From an uncultured Acidovorax sp. (lineage in GTDB: Bacteria > Pseudomonadota > Gammaproteobacteria > Burkholderiales > Burkholderiaceae_C), in the NCBI GenBank assembly GCA_913774955.1, contig CAJYKV010000001.1, positions 1 to 64,000 on the forward strand: a stretch of DNA of 64,000 nt, read 5' to 3'. Under the pieces are notes generated by a model that ran no database searches, was not told where the DNA came from, and saw only the letters and a list, made by a program, of their open reading frames with translations. The first letter of the stretch is position 1; the number at the start of each line of letters is the position of its first letter. Below are positions 7,922 to 17,027 of this stretch, piece after piece. Position numbers and translations under genes: made by a program.

Positions 7922-8769
7922 CGACGAAGACCGCAGAAGAAGTCCGGGAGGGCGTGCGCGACTGGTGGCGCACCTCCATCATCGACATGGCACCCGGCGA
8001 GATCCGCTACCACGGCTACCCGATCGAGCAACTGATCGGGCGCGTGGGCTTCGCCCAGATGGCGTGGCTCATGACGCGCGGCGAGCTGCCGGGCGAGGGC
8101 CAGGCGCGGCTGCTGGAGGCGGCGCTCGTCTCGGCGGTGGACCACGGCCCGCAGGCGCCGAGCATCGGCATCGCCCGCATGGCCGCCACTTGCGGCGTGG
8201 GGCTCAACAACGCCATGGCCTCCGCGCTGAACGTGCTCGGCGACGTGCACGGCGGGGCGGGCGAGCAGGCCGTGGAAATGTACCTGGACATCGCGGCCCG
8301 CGAGGATGCGGGCGCCGACGCCACCACCGCGGTGCGGGACGGCCTCGACGCGGCCATCGCATGCCACGGCAAGTTCGTCTCGGGCTTCGGGCACCGCTTC
8401 CATCCCGTCGATCCCCGTGCGCCGCGCCTGCTGGCGCTGGTCGATGCGGCCGCGGCGCAGGGCCACGTCGGCGGCCGCTTCGCGCGCATCGCGCGGGCCG
8501 TGGAAACCGAATTGGCCGAGCGCAAGGGCGGCCGGCGCATTCCGATGAACATCGATGGCGCGACCGCCGTCATCTATGCCGAACTGGGGTTCCCGCCGCC
8601 GCTGGCGCGCGGGCTGTTCTGCCTCTCGCGCTCGGTCGGCATCCTGGCCCATGCCTGGGAACAGATGCAGCAGGGGGGCCGCAACAAGGGGCCGATGCCG
8701 CGCGAATACATCTGGCGCTATGACGGGCCGCCGCAGCGCGGAGTGCCCGGGGACATTCCCCCGCCCTGA
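7918..8769 (+). CDS. Short citrate-synthase-fold protein, probable citryl-CoA-type lyase
   Basis: A 283-residue member of the citrate synthase superfamily, far shorter than the ~430-residue GltA encoded at 20379. All three catalytic positions of citrate synthase are recognisable: His111 (GDVHGGAGEQ), His159 (GFGHRFHPVDPR) and Asp213 (PMNIDGA). Short stand-alone members that lack the N-terminal region include citryl-CoA lyases, which split citryl-CoA into acetyl-CoA and oxaloacetate. Coupling to a CoA-transferase by a 4-bp overlap supports a two-step route, acid to acyl-CoA to cleavage products. A different 3-hydroxy-acyl-CoA substrate cannot be excluded. It ends the operon. Confidence 0.8.
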   Translation: MTTKTAEEVREGVRDWWRTSIIDMAPGEIRYHGYPIEQLIGRVGFAQMAWLMTRGELPGEGQARLLEAALVSAVDHGPQAPSIGIARMAATCGVGLNNAMASALNVLGDVHGGAGEQAVEMYLDIAAREDAGADATTAVRDGLDAAIACHGKFVSGFGHRFHPVDPRAPRLLALVDAAAAQGHVGGRFARIARAVETELAERKGGRRIPMNIDGATAVIYAELGFPPPLARGLFCLSRSVGILAHAWEQMQQGGRNKGPMPREYIWRYDGPPQRGVPGDIPPP

Positions 8770-8863
8770 CGCACGCAGCGCGCATCCAGGGCCTGCCCCG
8801 GCGGGGATGGTCGACGGCGTAGGCGCGGGCACGGGCCGCGGTCGGCCCGGCGTGCGTCGGATG

Positions 8864-9484
8864 TCAGCGCAGCGGCGAGCCCAGGGGCCGGTCGGCCGGT
8901 TCCGCCAGCGGCACCGCAGAATCCGCGACGAACGCCGCGGTTGCGGACTCCACGGGAAGCACCGCCGCCCCCGCCGCCGTCACGGCAGCGCGCTCGCGGG
9001 CGGTGCGCCGGCGGTCGATGAACCAGGCCATGAACGGCAGCAGCAGCAGCGACCCCGGCACCGCCCACACCAGAAGGTAGGGGCTGACCGACGACGCCGA
9101 GCGCATCACGCCGCGCAGGCGCTCGCGCTCCTCGGCGCTCCAGCGGCCCTGGCGGCGCTGGCGCAGCAGCCACGCCACGGAGCCTCGCATGGTGGCCAGT
9201 TCCTTGCGGAACCGGCTCTGCTCGCGCTGGTTGCCGGCAAGGAAGGCACAGAACCATTCGGGCGTCCAGTCGCCCCGGCCCCATCGGCGCGTGGCGGCGC
9301 ACCAGCCCGTGGCGGCGACCGCGGCGGCACCCGCCGATGCCTCGGCAACGGCAGCGGCACCGGACTCGCCGGACGCGGCACCGCCCGGCACCACATCCGC
9401 TACCGCTCCCGCCACCGCCACGGCCTGCGGCGGGAGCGCGGGCGGCAGTGTGTCTGCAGCGGTGACGGAAGAGGGCGCAGGCAT
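8864..9484 (-). CDS. LETM1-like hypothetical membrane protein
   Basis: A 206-residue protein with an alanine-rich N-terminus, a basic middle segment (WLLRQRRQGRWSAEERERLR) and one strong hydrophobic segment (PYLLVWAVPGSLLLLPFMAW) followed by DRRR. The order of helix with an ExxRL pattern, SxxxPY, then a PGxxLLLP membrane segment resembles the ribosome-binding region of LETM1-like proteins. This is a by-eye family resemblance and no function is assigned. ATG 9484 is chosen; an in-frame TTG lies 17 codons earlier. No Shine-Dalgarno is obvious. It is transcribed away from the radical SAM gene, so both may share the region that contains the SOS box. Confidence 0.55.
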   Translation of the reverse strand: MPAPSSVTAADTLPPALPPQAVAVAGAVADVVPGGAASGESGAAAVAEASAGAAAVAATGWCAATRRWGRGDWTPEWFCAFLAGNQREQSRFRKELATMRGSVAWLLRQRRQGRWSAEERERLRGVMRSASSVSPYLLVWAVPGSLLLLPFMAWFIDRRRTARERAAVTAAGAAVLPVESATAAFVADSAVPLAEPADRPLGSPLR

Positions 9485-9617
9485 GGTCGGTGGTCTGAAA
9501 AGGGTGGGCGAGGCAGGCAAAACGGGAGCAGGCAACGGCCAAGTGCCAAGCGGCGCAGGCCATCACCATACTGTGCCACGCCGCGAAATCTCCTGCTGCA
9601 CGCAGTGTATCCGATGG

Positions 9618-9633
9618 CTGTATATTCATACAG
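9618..9633 (+). promoter_or_regulatory. LexA (SOS) box
   Basis: CTGTATATTCATACAG matches the CTGT-N8-ACAG consensus of gammaproteobacterial/betaproteobacterial LexA operators at every fixed position. It sits 22 bp upstream of the GTG start at 9656, and its TATATT core could serve as a -10 hexamer, so bound LexA would block initiation. From general knowledge, PA0069, the family namesake in Pseudomonas, is reported in the LexA regulon, which supports a functional site. Confidence 0.82.
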
Positions 9634-9655
9634 TCACATGCGATGGAGTTGCCCT

Positions 9656-10792
9656 GTGAACGAAGAAATCCTGGTTCCGTTGCAGGCCATCAAGGGCCGC
9701 GGCACGGCGGCGCGCACGCCGCACCGCTTCATGCGCGACGTGCGTGGCGCGTTCGACGATGGCTGGGGCGGCCCCTCGGCCCAGGAAGAGGGCGATGCCG
9801 ATGGCCATGCCGGCACGCCCGCGCCGCCGGCCACCCAGGTCATCCTCGAGACGGCGCGCAGCGCGATCTGCGCCAACGATTCGCCCGACATCTTCTTCGA
9901 CCACTCGGTCAATCCCTACCGCGGCTGCGAGCATGGCTGCGTCTACTGCTATGCGCGGCCCACGCACAGCTACCTCAACCTGTCGCCGGGGCTGGACTTC
10001 GAGACCCGCATCATCGCCAAGCACAACATCGCCGGCGTGCTGCGCGACGAACTGGCGCGCCCCGGCCACGTGCCGCACCTGCTCAACGTCGGCTCCGCCA
10101 CCGACTGCTACCAGCCCGTGGAGCGCGAACTCGGCCTGACGCGCGCAGTGATCGAGGTGCTGCGCGACGTGCGCCACCCGCTCTCGCTGATCACCAAGTC
10201 GAGCGGCGTGGAGCGCGACATCGACCTGCTCGCCCCGCTCGCGCGCGACCGCCTGGCCGCCGTGTACGTCACCATCACCACGCTCGATCCGGCGCTGGCC
10301 CGCCGGCTCGAGCCGCGCGCCGCCGCACCGCACCGTCGCCTGCGCACCATCCGCACGCTGGTGGAGGCGGGCATCCCCGTGGGCGTGAGCGTGGCGCCGC
10401 AGATCCCGTTCATCACCGAAGACATGGAGCAGGTCCTGGAGGCGGCGCGCGACGCCGGCGCCACCTCGGCCTTCTACACCGCCATCCGCCTGCCGTGGGA
10501 GCTCGACGGCCTGATGCGCGAATGGCTGGGCCTGCACTATCCGCAGCGCGCAGGACGCGTGATGGCGCGCATCCAGGATCTGCACGGCCTGGATGCGGAA
10601 TCCCGTGCCGCCGGCCGCAGCTACGACAGCCGCTTCGGCTCGCGCATGAAGGGATCGGGCCTGTGGGCCGATCTGCTGCGCCAGCGGTTCATGGCGGCAT
10701 GCCGGCGCCTGGGCCTCAACCGCGGGCGCATCGAGCTCGACATGTCGCAGTACCGGCCAGGGCTGGCGAGGGGGCAGGGGAGCCTGTTCTGA
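9656..10792 (+). CDS. PA0069-family radical SAM protein (SplB-like)
   Basis: A 378-residue radical SAM enzyme. The [4Fe-4S]-binding Cys91-x3-Cys95-x2-Cys98 motif lies in YRGCEHGCVYCYARP, and the HSYLNLSPGLDFETRI segment that follows is typical of PA0069/spore-photoproduct-lyase-like proteins. GTG 9656 is preferred over an in-frame ATG at 9638 because GGAG at 9645-9648 is spaced correctly only for the GTG. A LexA box lies directly upstream, pointing to expression under DNA damage. The family has no established reaction. Resemblance to spore photoproduct lyase and SOS control suggest a nucleic-acid lesion repair role, but that is inference. Confidence 0.88.
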   Translation: MNEEILVPLQAIKGRGTAARTPHRFMRDVRGAFDDGWGGPSAQEEGDADGHAGTPAPPATQVILETARSAICANDSPDIFFDHSVNPYRGCEHGCVYCYARPTHSYLNLSPGLDFETRIIAKHNIAGVLRDELARPGHVPHLLNVGSATDCYQPVERELGLTRAVIEVLRDVRHPLSLITKSSGVERDIDLLAPLARDRLAAVYVTITTLDPALARRLEPRAAAPHRRLRTIRTLVEAGIPVGVSVAPQIPFITEDMEQVLEAARDAGATSAFYTAIRLPWELDGLMREWLGLHYPQRAGRVMARIQDLHGLDAESRAAGRSYDSRFGSRMKGSGLWADLLRQRFMAACRRLGLNRGRIELDMSQYRPGLARGQGSLF

Positions 10793-10800
10793 CGCCCCCG

Positions 10801-10824
10801 GGCACCGGCCAGTGCTCCGGTGCC
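10801..10824. terminator. Hairpin between convergent radical SAM and chemoreceptor genes
   Basis: GGCACCGG (10801-10808) pairs perfectly with CCGGTGCC (10817-10824) across an 8-base loop, nine bases after the radical SAM stop codon. Its position between convergent genes fits a bidirectional transcription barrier. No U-run follows. Confidence 0.45.
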
Positions 10825-10846
10825 GCGGGCCGGGGGGCGCAGGCGG

Positions 10847-12460
10847 TCAGGCCGTGAGGCGCCGCGTGCCGCCCGGGAGTGGCGGGGTCGGCGCGCCCAT
10901 GGGTTGCCCGTCCTGCAGCCGGAACACCGACAGCGCCTCGCGCAGCACCGACACCTGCGATGCCATGGCGGAGGTCGCCGCGCTCGCCTCTTCCACCATG
11001 GCGGCGTTCTGCTGCGTCATCTCGTCCATCTGCGTCACGGCGCGGTTCACCTCTTCGATGCCCGCGGTCTGCTGGGCGTTGGCCGCGGCGATGCCCTCCA
11101 TGAGGCCCGAGATGCGGTGCACCGATTCCACCACCTCGCCCATGGTGCGGCCCGCCTGCTCGACGAGCTCCGATCCGCTCTGCACCTCGTTGACCGATTC
11201 GCTGATGAGCGACTTGATCTCCTTGGCCGCCTCGGCGCTGCGCTGCGCGAGGCTGCGCACTTCGCCGGCCACGACCGCGAAGCCGCGCCCCTGTTCGCCG
11301 GCACGGGCCGCTTCCACCGCGGCGTTCAGCGCCAGGATGTTGGTCTGGAACGCGATGCCGTCGATCACACCGATGATGTCGCCGATCTTGCGCGAGCTGG
11401 CATTGATGGCGCGCATGCTCTGCACCACCTGCTGCACTGCTTCGCCGCCCTGGGCCGCCGTCTGCGCCGTGGCGGACACGTACTGCGCCGCCTGGCGGGC
11501 GTTGTCGGCGTTCTGGCGCACTGTGGCGGTGAGCTCTTCCATGCTGGAGGCGGTCTGCTGCAGGGAGGAGGCCTGCTGCTCGGTGCGGCGCGACAGGTCG
11601 GCGTTGCCCTGGGAAATCTCCGCGGCCGCATGGTCGATGGTGCCCGTGGCCTGCTGGATGCGCTGCAGGATCGCACCGAGGCGGTCGCGCATGAAGCCGA
11701 TCGCGTGCATCAGGCTGCGGTCGTCGCCGGGGCGCAGCGCGATCTTCGCCTGCAGGTCGCCCTCGGCCATGCGCAGCGCGGCCTGCGCGGCCGCACCGGG
11801 CTCGCCGCCCACCGAGCGTTCGATGTCGCGCACCACGAAGCCGGCGAACACCGACAGCGCCAGGCCCAGCAGCGCGAGCAGGCCGATGGCGCGGTAGAGC
11901 GTATTGCGGAAGGTCTGCTCGATGTCGTCCACGTAGTCGCCGGCCACCAGGTCCCAGTTCCAGGGCTTGAAGCGCACCGCATAGCCGATCTTGGGGCTGG
12001 GGGCGTCGCTGCCGGGGCGCGGCCACCAGTATTCGAGGAAGCCACGCCCTTGCGTGGAACTGCCGGCGGCAGCGATGTTCACGTACAGCGGCGTGCCCTT
12101 GGCATCCTTGAACGACAGCATGTTCTTGCCGTTCAGCTCGGGCTTGATCGGGTGCATGACCATCACCGAATCCGCGCCGATGACCGTGACGTAGCCGTCC
12201 TTGCCATAGCGCTGGGCGGCCACGCGCTCCCTGGCCGCGCGCTGGGCGTCTTCCTGGCCCATCTTGCCCGCCTGCGCCTGCTTCTCATAGTCGCGCAGTA
12301 TGGACAGCGCCATGTCCGTGATGTCGGCCAGGGCCGTCTGCCGTGCCTCGTACTGCAGCGTGCGCGCCTGCCATGCGTTCGCGAAAGTCAGGGCGAGCAG
12401 CCCCAGCAATGCCAGGACCAGGGGCAGCCAGAGCTTCTGCCGGAGGGTGAGTTTTTTCAT
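10847..12460 (-). CDS. Methyl-accepting chemotaxis protein with single Cache sensor
   Basis: A 537-residue transmembrane chemoreceptor. One N-terminal membrane helix (KLWLPLVLALLGLLALTFA) precedes a periplasmic sensor of about 140 residues with the YVTVIGAD...VMHP and YAVRFKPWNWDLVAGDYVDD features of single Cache (sCache_2) domains. A second helix, a HAMP region and the MCP signalling domain follow, with the highly conserved hairpin tip ([20 protein letters not shown]). sCache_2 receptors often bind small carboxylates. ATG 12460 with GAGG upstream is used; an earlier in-frame start adds 21 unlikely residues. No CheR/CheB-tethering pentapeptide is seen at the C-terminus (TRRLTA). Confidence 0.93.
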   Translation of the reverse strand: MKKLTLRQKLWLPLVLALLGLLALTFANAWQARTLQYEARQTALADITDMALSILRDYEKQAQAGKMGQEDAQRAARERVAAQRYGKDGYVTVIGADSVMVMHPIKPELNGKNMLSFKDAKGTPLYVNIAAAGSSTQGRGFLEYWWPRPGSDAPSPKIGYAVRFKPWNWDLVAGDYVDDIEQTFRNTLYRAIGLLALLGLALSVFAGFVVRDIERSVGGEPGAAAQAALRMAEGDLQAKIALRPGDDRSLMHAIGFMRDRLGAILQRIQQATGTIDHAAAEISQGNADLSRRTEQQASSLQQTASSMEELTATVRQNADNARQAAQYVSATAQTAAQGGEAVQQVVQSMRAINASSRKIGDIIGVIDGIAFQTNILALNAAVEAARAGEQGRGFAVVAGEVRSLAQRSAEAAKEIKSLISESVNEVQSGSELVEQAGRTMGEVVESVHRISGLMEGIAAANAQQTAGIEEVNRAVTQMDEMTQQNAAMVEEASAATSAMASQVSVLREALSVFRLQDGQPMGAPTPPLPGGTRRLTA

Positions 12461-12788
12461 GGAGTGACCTCGAAGGACGCTGGGAGTGGTCCTGCCTGCA
12501 GCAACCTCGCTGCGAGTCACCATGGTGACGTAACCGTGCCCGCCGTGATGATGTCACCAGATGTTTTCCGTGGCGAGAAACTCGACAGGAGCCGATAACC
12601 CCTTCATGGGCCCGAAGTTTGATGGTTCCGCGCAACACCTGCGGAATCCCGGCAGGCGCCATGGCCCGCAGCCATCGCGGAGAGGCCGCCACCCGCCGGG
12701 CCGCCCCGGTGGCCATCCGGAGGGGCCATGCCAGCCCCGGCCCCCGCTCCCCACCGGTCCTGCGGGCCGTGCCTTGCCATTCCCCCGC
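12461..12788. other. 328-bp gap between chemoreceptor start and eptA stop
   Basis: No convincing gene is visible in this stretch. It holds the upstream region of the leftward chemoreceptor and the downstream region of eptA. Short open frames here have no family features. A GCCGATAA sequence near 12590 resembles a flagellar sigma-28 -10 element but lies on the wrong strand for the chemoreceptor. Confidence 0.4.
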
Positions 12789-14513
12789 TCAGCCCTGGCC
12801 GGCCTGGCGGCAGCCCGCGTACATGTCCTGCGCGGCCTCGTACACGCCCGTGCGCACGTCCATCAACCCCAGGACGGAGTGGAAGTAGTTGTCGTGCGTG
12901 AGATGCCGGCTGCGCAGGTCCTTCTGGAGGCACGCGGTGGCGATGCCCGTGCGCTGCTGCATCGCGGGGGAGAGCCAGGTGATCCAGGGCACGTGCTTCT
13001 GCACGTCGGGTGCGATCGCGTACGGCATGCCGTGCAGGTAGATGCCGCCTTCGCCAAGGGATTCCCCGTGGTCCGCCAGGTACACCATGGCCGTCTGTGC
13101 GCCGCCGGAGCGTGCCTCCAGCCAGCGGATGGTGCTGTTCAGGAAGTGGTCGGTGGAGACGATGCTGTTGTCGTAGGCGTTCACTACCTGCTCGCGGGTG
13201 CACTCCTGCAGCGCGGAGGTCAGGCATTCCGGCTGGAACTTCTTCTGCGACGGCAGCGACCGCTTGGTGTAGGCGGGCCCGTGGCTGCCCATCTGGTGCA
13301 GCACCACGACCACGCCGCGGGCGCGCTGGTCCGCGGGCAGGGCCGCGATGCGGTCGTCCAGGCCCTGCAGCATGACGTCGTCCAGGCATTCCCGGCCATC
13401 GGCGCACCACTGGGGGTCGGTGGGATGGGCGGAGGTGCTCGCGTTGGAAACGCGGTCGCACACGCCCTTGCAGCCGGACTGGTTGTCCACCCACAGCACG
13501 GCGAGGCCCGCATGCTGCAGCACGTCCATCAGGCCTTCGTAGTCGGCGGGCCGCTTCTCGTAGGCCTGGCGCCCCAGGTGCGAATACATGCAGGGCACCG
13601 AGGCGGCGGTGCTGGTGCCGCAGGACCACGCATCGGTGGCGCTGGCGAGGTCCTTGCGCGCCGACAGCTCCGGGGTGGTGTCGCGCGCATAGCCGTTCAG
13701 CCCGAAATTGCCGCTGCGGCCCGTCTCGCCGAGCACGAGGACCAGCAGCGGCGGCGCCGTCTGTCCCTGGTAGCTTGCGCCCAGGTGGGCGTCGCGGCCC
13801 AGCGGCTGCAGAGGGCCGCGGTCGTGCCGCAGCGGCTTGGCGGCCAGGCTGCCGACGGCATAGATGCTGTTGAGCGGATTGATGAGATAGCGCATGCGCG
13901 TGTGGTTGCGCATGGTGGACGAGAAATCCTGGAACACCGCGAGGATGCACACCGCCGCCACGGCGAAGGCACCCAGTGCGAAGGCGCCCTGGTGCAGCGC
14001 GCGGCGGCGCCAGCCCAGCGGCCGCACGCGTGCGCGCAGCAGCCAGACGAGCGGCGGGCCGGCCATCGCGAGCAGCGCGAGCGGCATCTTCCAGGTGAAC
14101 AGGTCGGCCGCCTCGCGCACGTCGGTCTGGATGACGTTGGTGAGCATGCCGGGATCGATCACGATGCCGTAGGTGCCGCTGAAGTACGCGCCGGCCGCCG
14201 CCGTCAGCACCGCCACCGCGATCACCGGCGTGAGCGCGCGGCCCCAGGCGACGAGCGCCAGCACGCCGGCCGTGGCGAACGACACGGCCAGCAGGAAGGC
14301 CAGCGCGAACACCCCGCCCCGCAGCGTATGCGCGCCCGGCAATTGCAGCACCTCGCGCCAGAGGGGGATGTTGCACACCGAGCCCATCCACAGGCAGGCG
14401 AGCACCATCACGGCCATCGGGTGGGTGCCCGCGGCGACGGAAGAGGACCGGGAAGCGGTGCCGGAGGGGTGGGGCCGGGAGAGGCGGAACGGGAACGCGG
14501 AAGACAGGAGCAT
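12789..14513 (-). CDS. eptA: Phosphoethanolamine-lipid A transferase (EptA/MCR family)
   Basis: A 574-residue inner-membrane enzyme with about five N-terminal transmembrane helices and a periplasmic alkaline-phosphatase-fold domain. Catalytic features are present: zinc ligand Glu263 (LGETGRSGNFGLNGY), nucleophile Thr302 in CGTSTAASVPC (flanked by a Cys298-Cys308 disulfide pair as in MCR-1), His411 (GSHGP) and Asp481-His482 (LADHGE). The family moves phosphoethanolamine from phosphatidylethanolamine to lipid A or core sugars, which reduces surface charge and polymyxin binding. Numerous further Cys residues fit the disulfide-rich periplasmic domain. The 32-residue N-terminal tail before the first helix is longer than usual; an internal Met start is possible. 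No pmrAB-like system is adjacent. Confidence 0.92.
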   Translation of the reverse strand: MLLSSAFPFRLSRPHPSGTASRSSSVAAGTHPMAVMVLACLWMGSVCNIPLWREVLQLPGAHTLRGGVFALAFLLAVSFATAGVLALVAWGRALTPVIAVAVLTAAAGAYFSGTYGIVIDPGMLTNVIQTDVREAADLFTWKMPLALLAMAGPPLVWLLRARVRPLGWRRRALHQGAFALGAFAVAAVCILAVFQDFSSTMRNHTRMRYLINPLNSIYAVGSLAAKPLRHDRGPLQPLGRDAHLGASYQGQTAPPLLVLVLGETGRSGNFGLNGYARDTTPELSARKDLASATDAWSCGTSTAASVPCMYSHLGRQAYEKRPADYEGLMDVLQHAGLAVLWVDNQSGCKGVCDRVSNASTSAHPTDPQWCADGRECLDDVMLQGLDDRIAALPADQRARGVVVVLHQMGSHGPAYTKRSLPSQKKFQPECLTSALQECTREQVVNAYDNSIVSTDHFLNSTIRWLEARSGGAQTAMVYLADHGESLGEGGIYLHGMPYAIAPDVQKHVPWITWLSPAMQQRTGIATACLQKDLRSRHLTHDNYFHSVLGLMDVRTGVYEAAQDMYAGCRQAGQG

Positions 14514-14703
14514 GGCCGGCAGTGTGGAAAGACCGGCTTAAGGCAGCATTAACAGTGCGTTCCCTCCAGGGTCCCGGCGCCGGTCGGCTCGACAATAGCC
14601 GCTCTTTTGCGTTGATGCCAGGGGAGATGCCTCTAATCGTCGCGGCGCGGCGACGGCCCGGCCGTCCACTTCGCGGCGAGGCTGGGTGCCCTGCGCCGCT
14701 CGT

Positions 14704-15636
14704 TCAGCGCAGGCGCCGCGCGTGGTGGGCGATGTGGTCGCCGATCACCGTCTGGATGAAGTAGTAGCCGTGGTCGTAGCCCGCATGCCGGCGCAGCGTG
14801 AGCGGCTGCCGCACGAGGCCGCAGGCGGCCTCGAAGACGTGCGGGTGCAGCTGCTCGGCGAGGAAGTTGTCTGCCGTGCCCTGGTCCACGAGGATGCCCT
14901 CCGGGTAGGGAATGCGTTCCTGCCGCTGCATCAGCACGGTGGCGTCGTGTGCCTGCCAGGCCTTGCGGTCCTCGCCCAGGTAGCGGCGGAATGCCTTGTC
15001 GCCCCAGGCGCACTGCGATGCCGCGCAGATCGGCGCGATGGCCGACAGCGAGCGGAACAGGCGCGGGTGGCGCAGCGCCAGCGTGAGCGCGCCATGGCCA
15101 CCCATCGAGTGGCCCATGATCCCGAGGCGCGCGGTATCCACCGGCAGGGCCCGGCCCAGCAGGGGCACCAGTTCGCGCACGAGGTAGCTCTCCATGCGCC
15201 AGTGGCGGTTCCAGGGCTCCTGCGTGGCGTCGAGATAGAAGCCCGCGCCGATCCCGAAATCCCAGTGGTCCTTCGCGCCTTCGATCGACTCCACCGCAGG
15301 GCCGCGCGGACTGGTGTCGGGCGATACCAGCGCGATGCCGTGCTCCGCCGCGTAGCGCTGGGCGCCCGCCTTGATCGGGAAGGTTTCCTCGGTGCAGGTG
15401 AGGCCCGCGAGGTAGAGGAGCGTGGGCACCGGGCGATCGGGGTCGGCCACGGCCGCCGGAGGCAGGTACACGCCGAATTTCATCGGCAGGCCGATTTCGA
15501 TCGAGTCATGGCGGTAGAACCGCTGCGAGCCGCCGAAGCAGGCGTGCTCGCCGAGCAGTTCCAGGCCGGGCGCATCGGCACCGCGGAGGCCGCGGGCGGC
15601 GGCGGTGTCGGGATTCAGGAGCGGAGATGAGGTCAT
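14704..15636 (-). CDS. S-formylglutathione hydrolase
   Basis: A 310-residue alpha/beta-hydrolase of the esterase D family. The nucleophile elbow is GHSMGGHGAL, with PTLLYLAGLTCTEE earlier (oxyanion region) and a late HAGYDHGYYFI segment carrying the catalytic His. It hydrolyses S-formylglutathione to formate and glutathione, the second step of glutathione-dependent formaldehyde detoxification. The class III alcohol dehydrogenase that makes this substrate is encoded 57 bp upstream on the same strand, so the two form an operon. The N-terminal ~25 residues are longer than in the E. coli FrmB/YeiG proteins. frmB and fghA are both used as names. Confidence 0.93.
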   Translation of the reverse strand: MTSSPLLNPDTAAARGLRGADAPGLELLGEHACFGGSQRFYRHDSIEIGLPMKFGVYLPPAAVADPDRPVPTLLYLAGLTCTEETFPIKAGAQRYAAEHGIALVSPDTSPRGPAVESIEGAKDHWDFGIGAGFYLDATQEPWNRHWRMESYLVRELVPLLGRALPVDTARLGIMGHSMGGHGALTLALRHPRLFRSLSAIAPICAASQCAWGDKAFRRYLGEDRKAWQAHDATVLMQRQERIPYPEGILVDQGTADNFLAEQLHPHVFEAACGLVRQPLTLRRHAGYDHGYYFIQTVIGDHIAHHARRLR

Positions 15637-15693
15637 GGGACGTGGATCGTGCCGTGCGCGCGCAGGCGTGCTCCGCGCGCGCGAAGGGGGAGG

Positions 15694-16800
<1,107 letters not shown>

Positions 16801-17027
16801 GGTGCGTGTTTCTCTGTGAAAGGGTGGGGCGGCCGTCCGGCCGCGGCGCGGCGATGGGGGACAATTCCGGCCACGGCGGCCGGCCCCCGCCGCCGGAGCG
16901 GCCCGGACGGGAACGAAAGATCAGTCCCCCCTTTATAGAGCAATGCCGGCCCCGCGGCCATTCCGGCCGCCCCCATGGCCGGCCGTCGGCCCGGTTTGTC
17001 CGATTCCCGCGCACCGTCTTCTCCTGC

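Noticed and set aside
7918-8769. Truncated gltA copy
   Set aside because: It has its own start overlapping the CoA-transferase stop, retains the full catalytic triad and differs throughout from GltA at 20379; it is a distinct short subfamily.
12580-12600. Flagellar sigma-28 promoter for the chemoreceptor at 10847
   Set aside because: GCCGATAA is on the strand opposite to the gene and lacks a TAAA element at the right distance.
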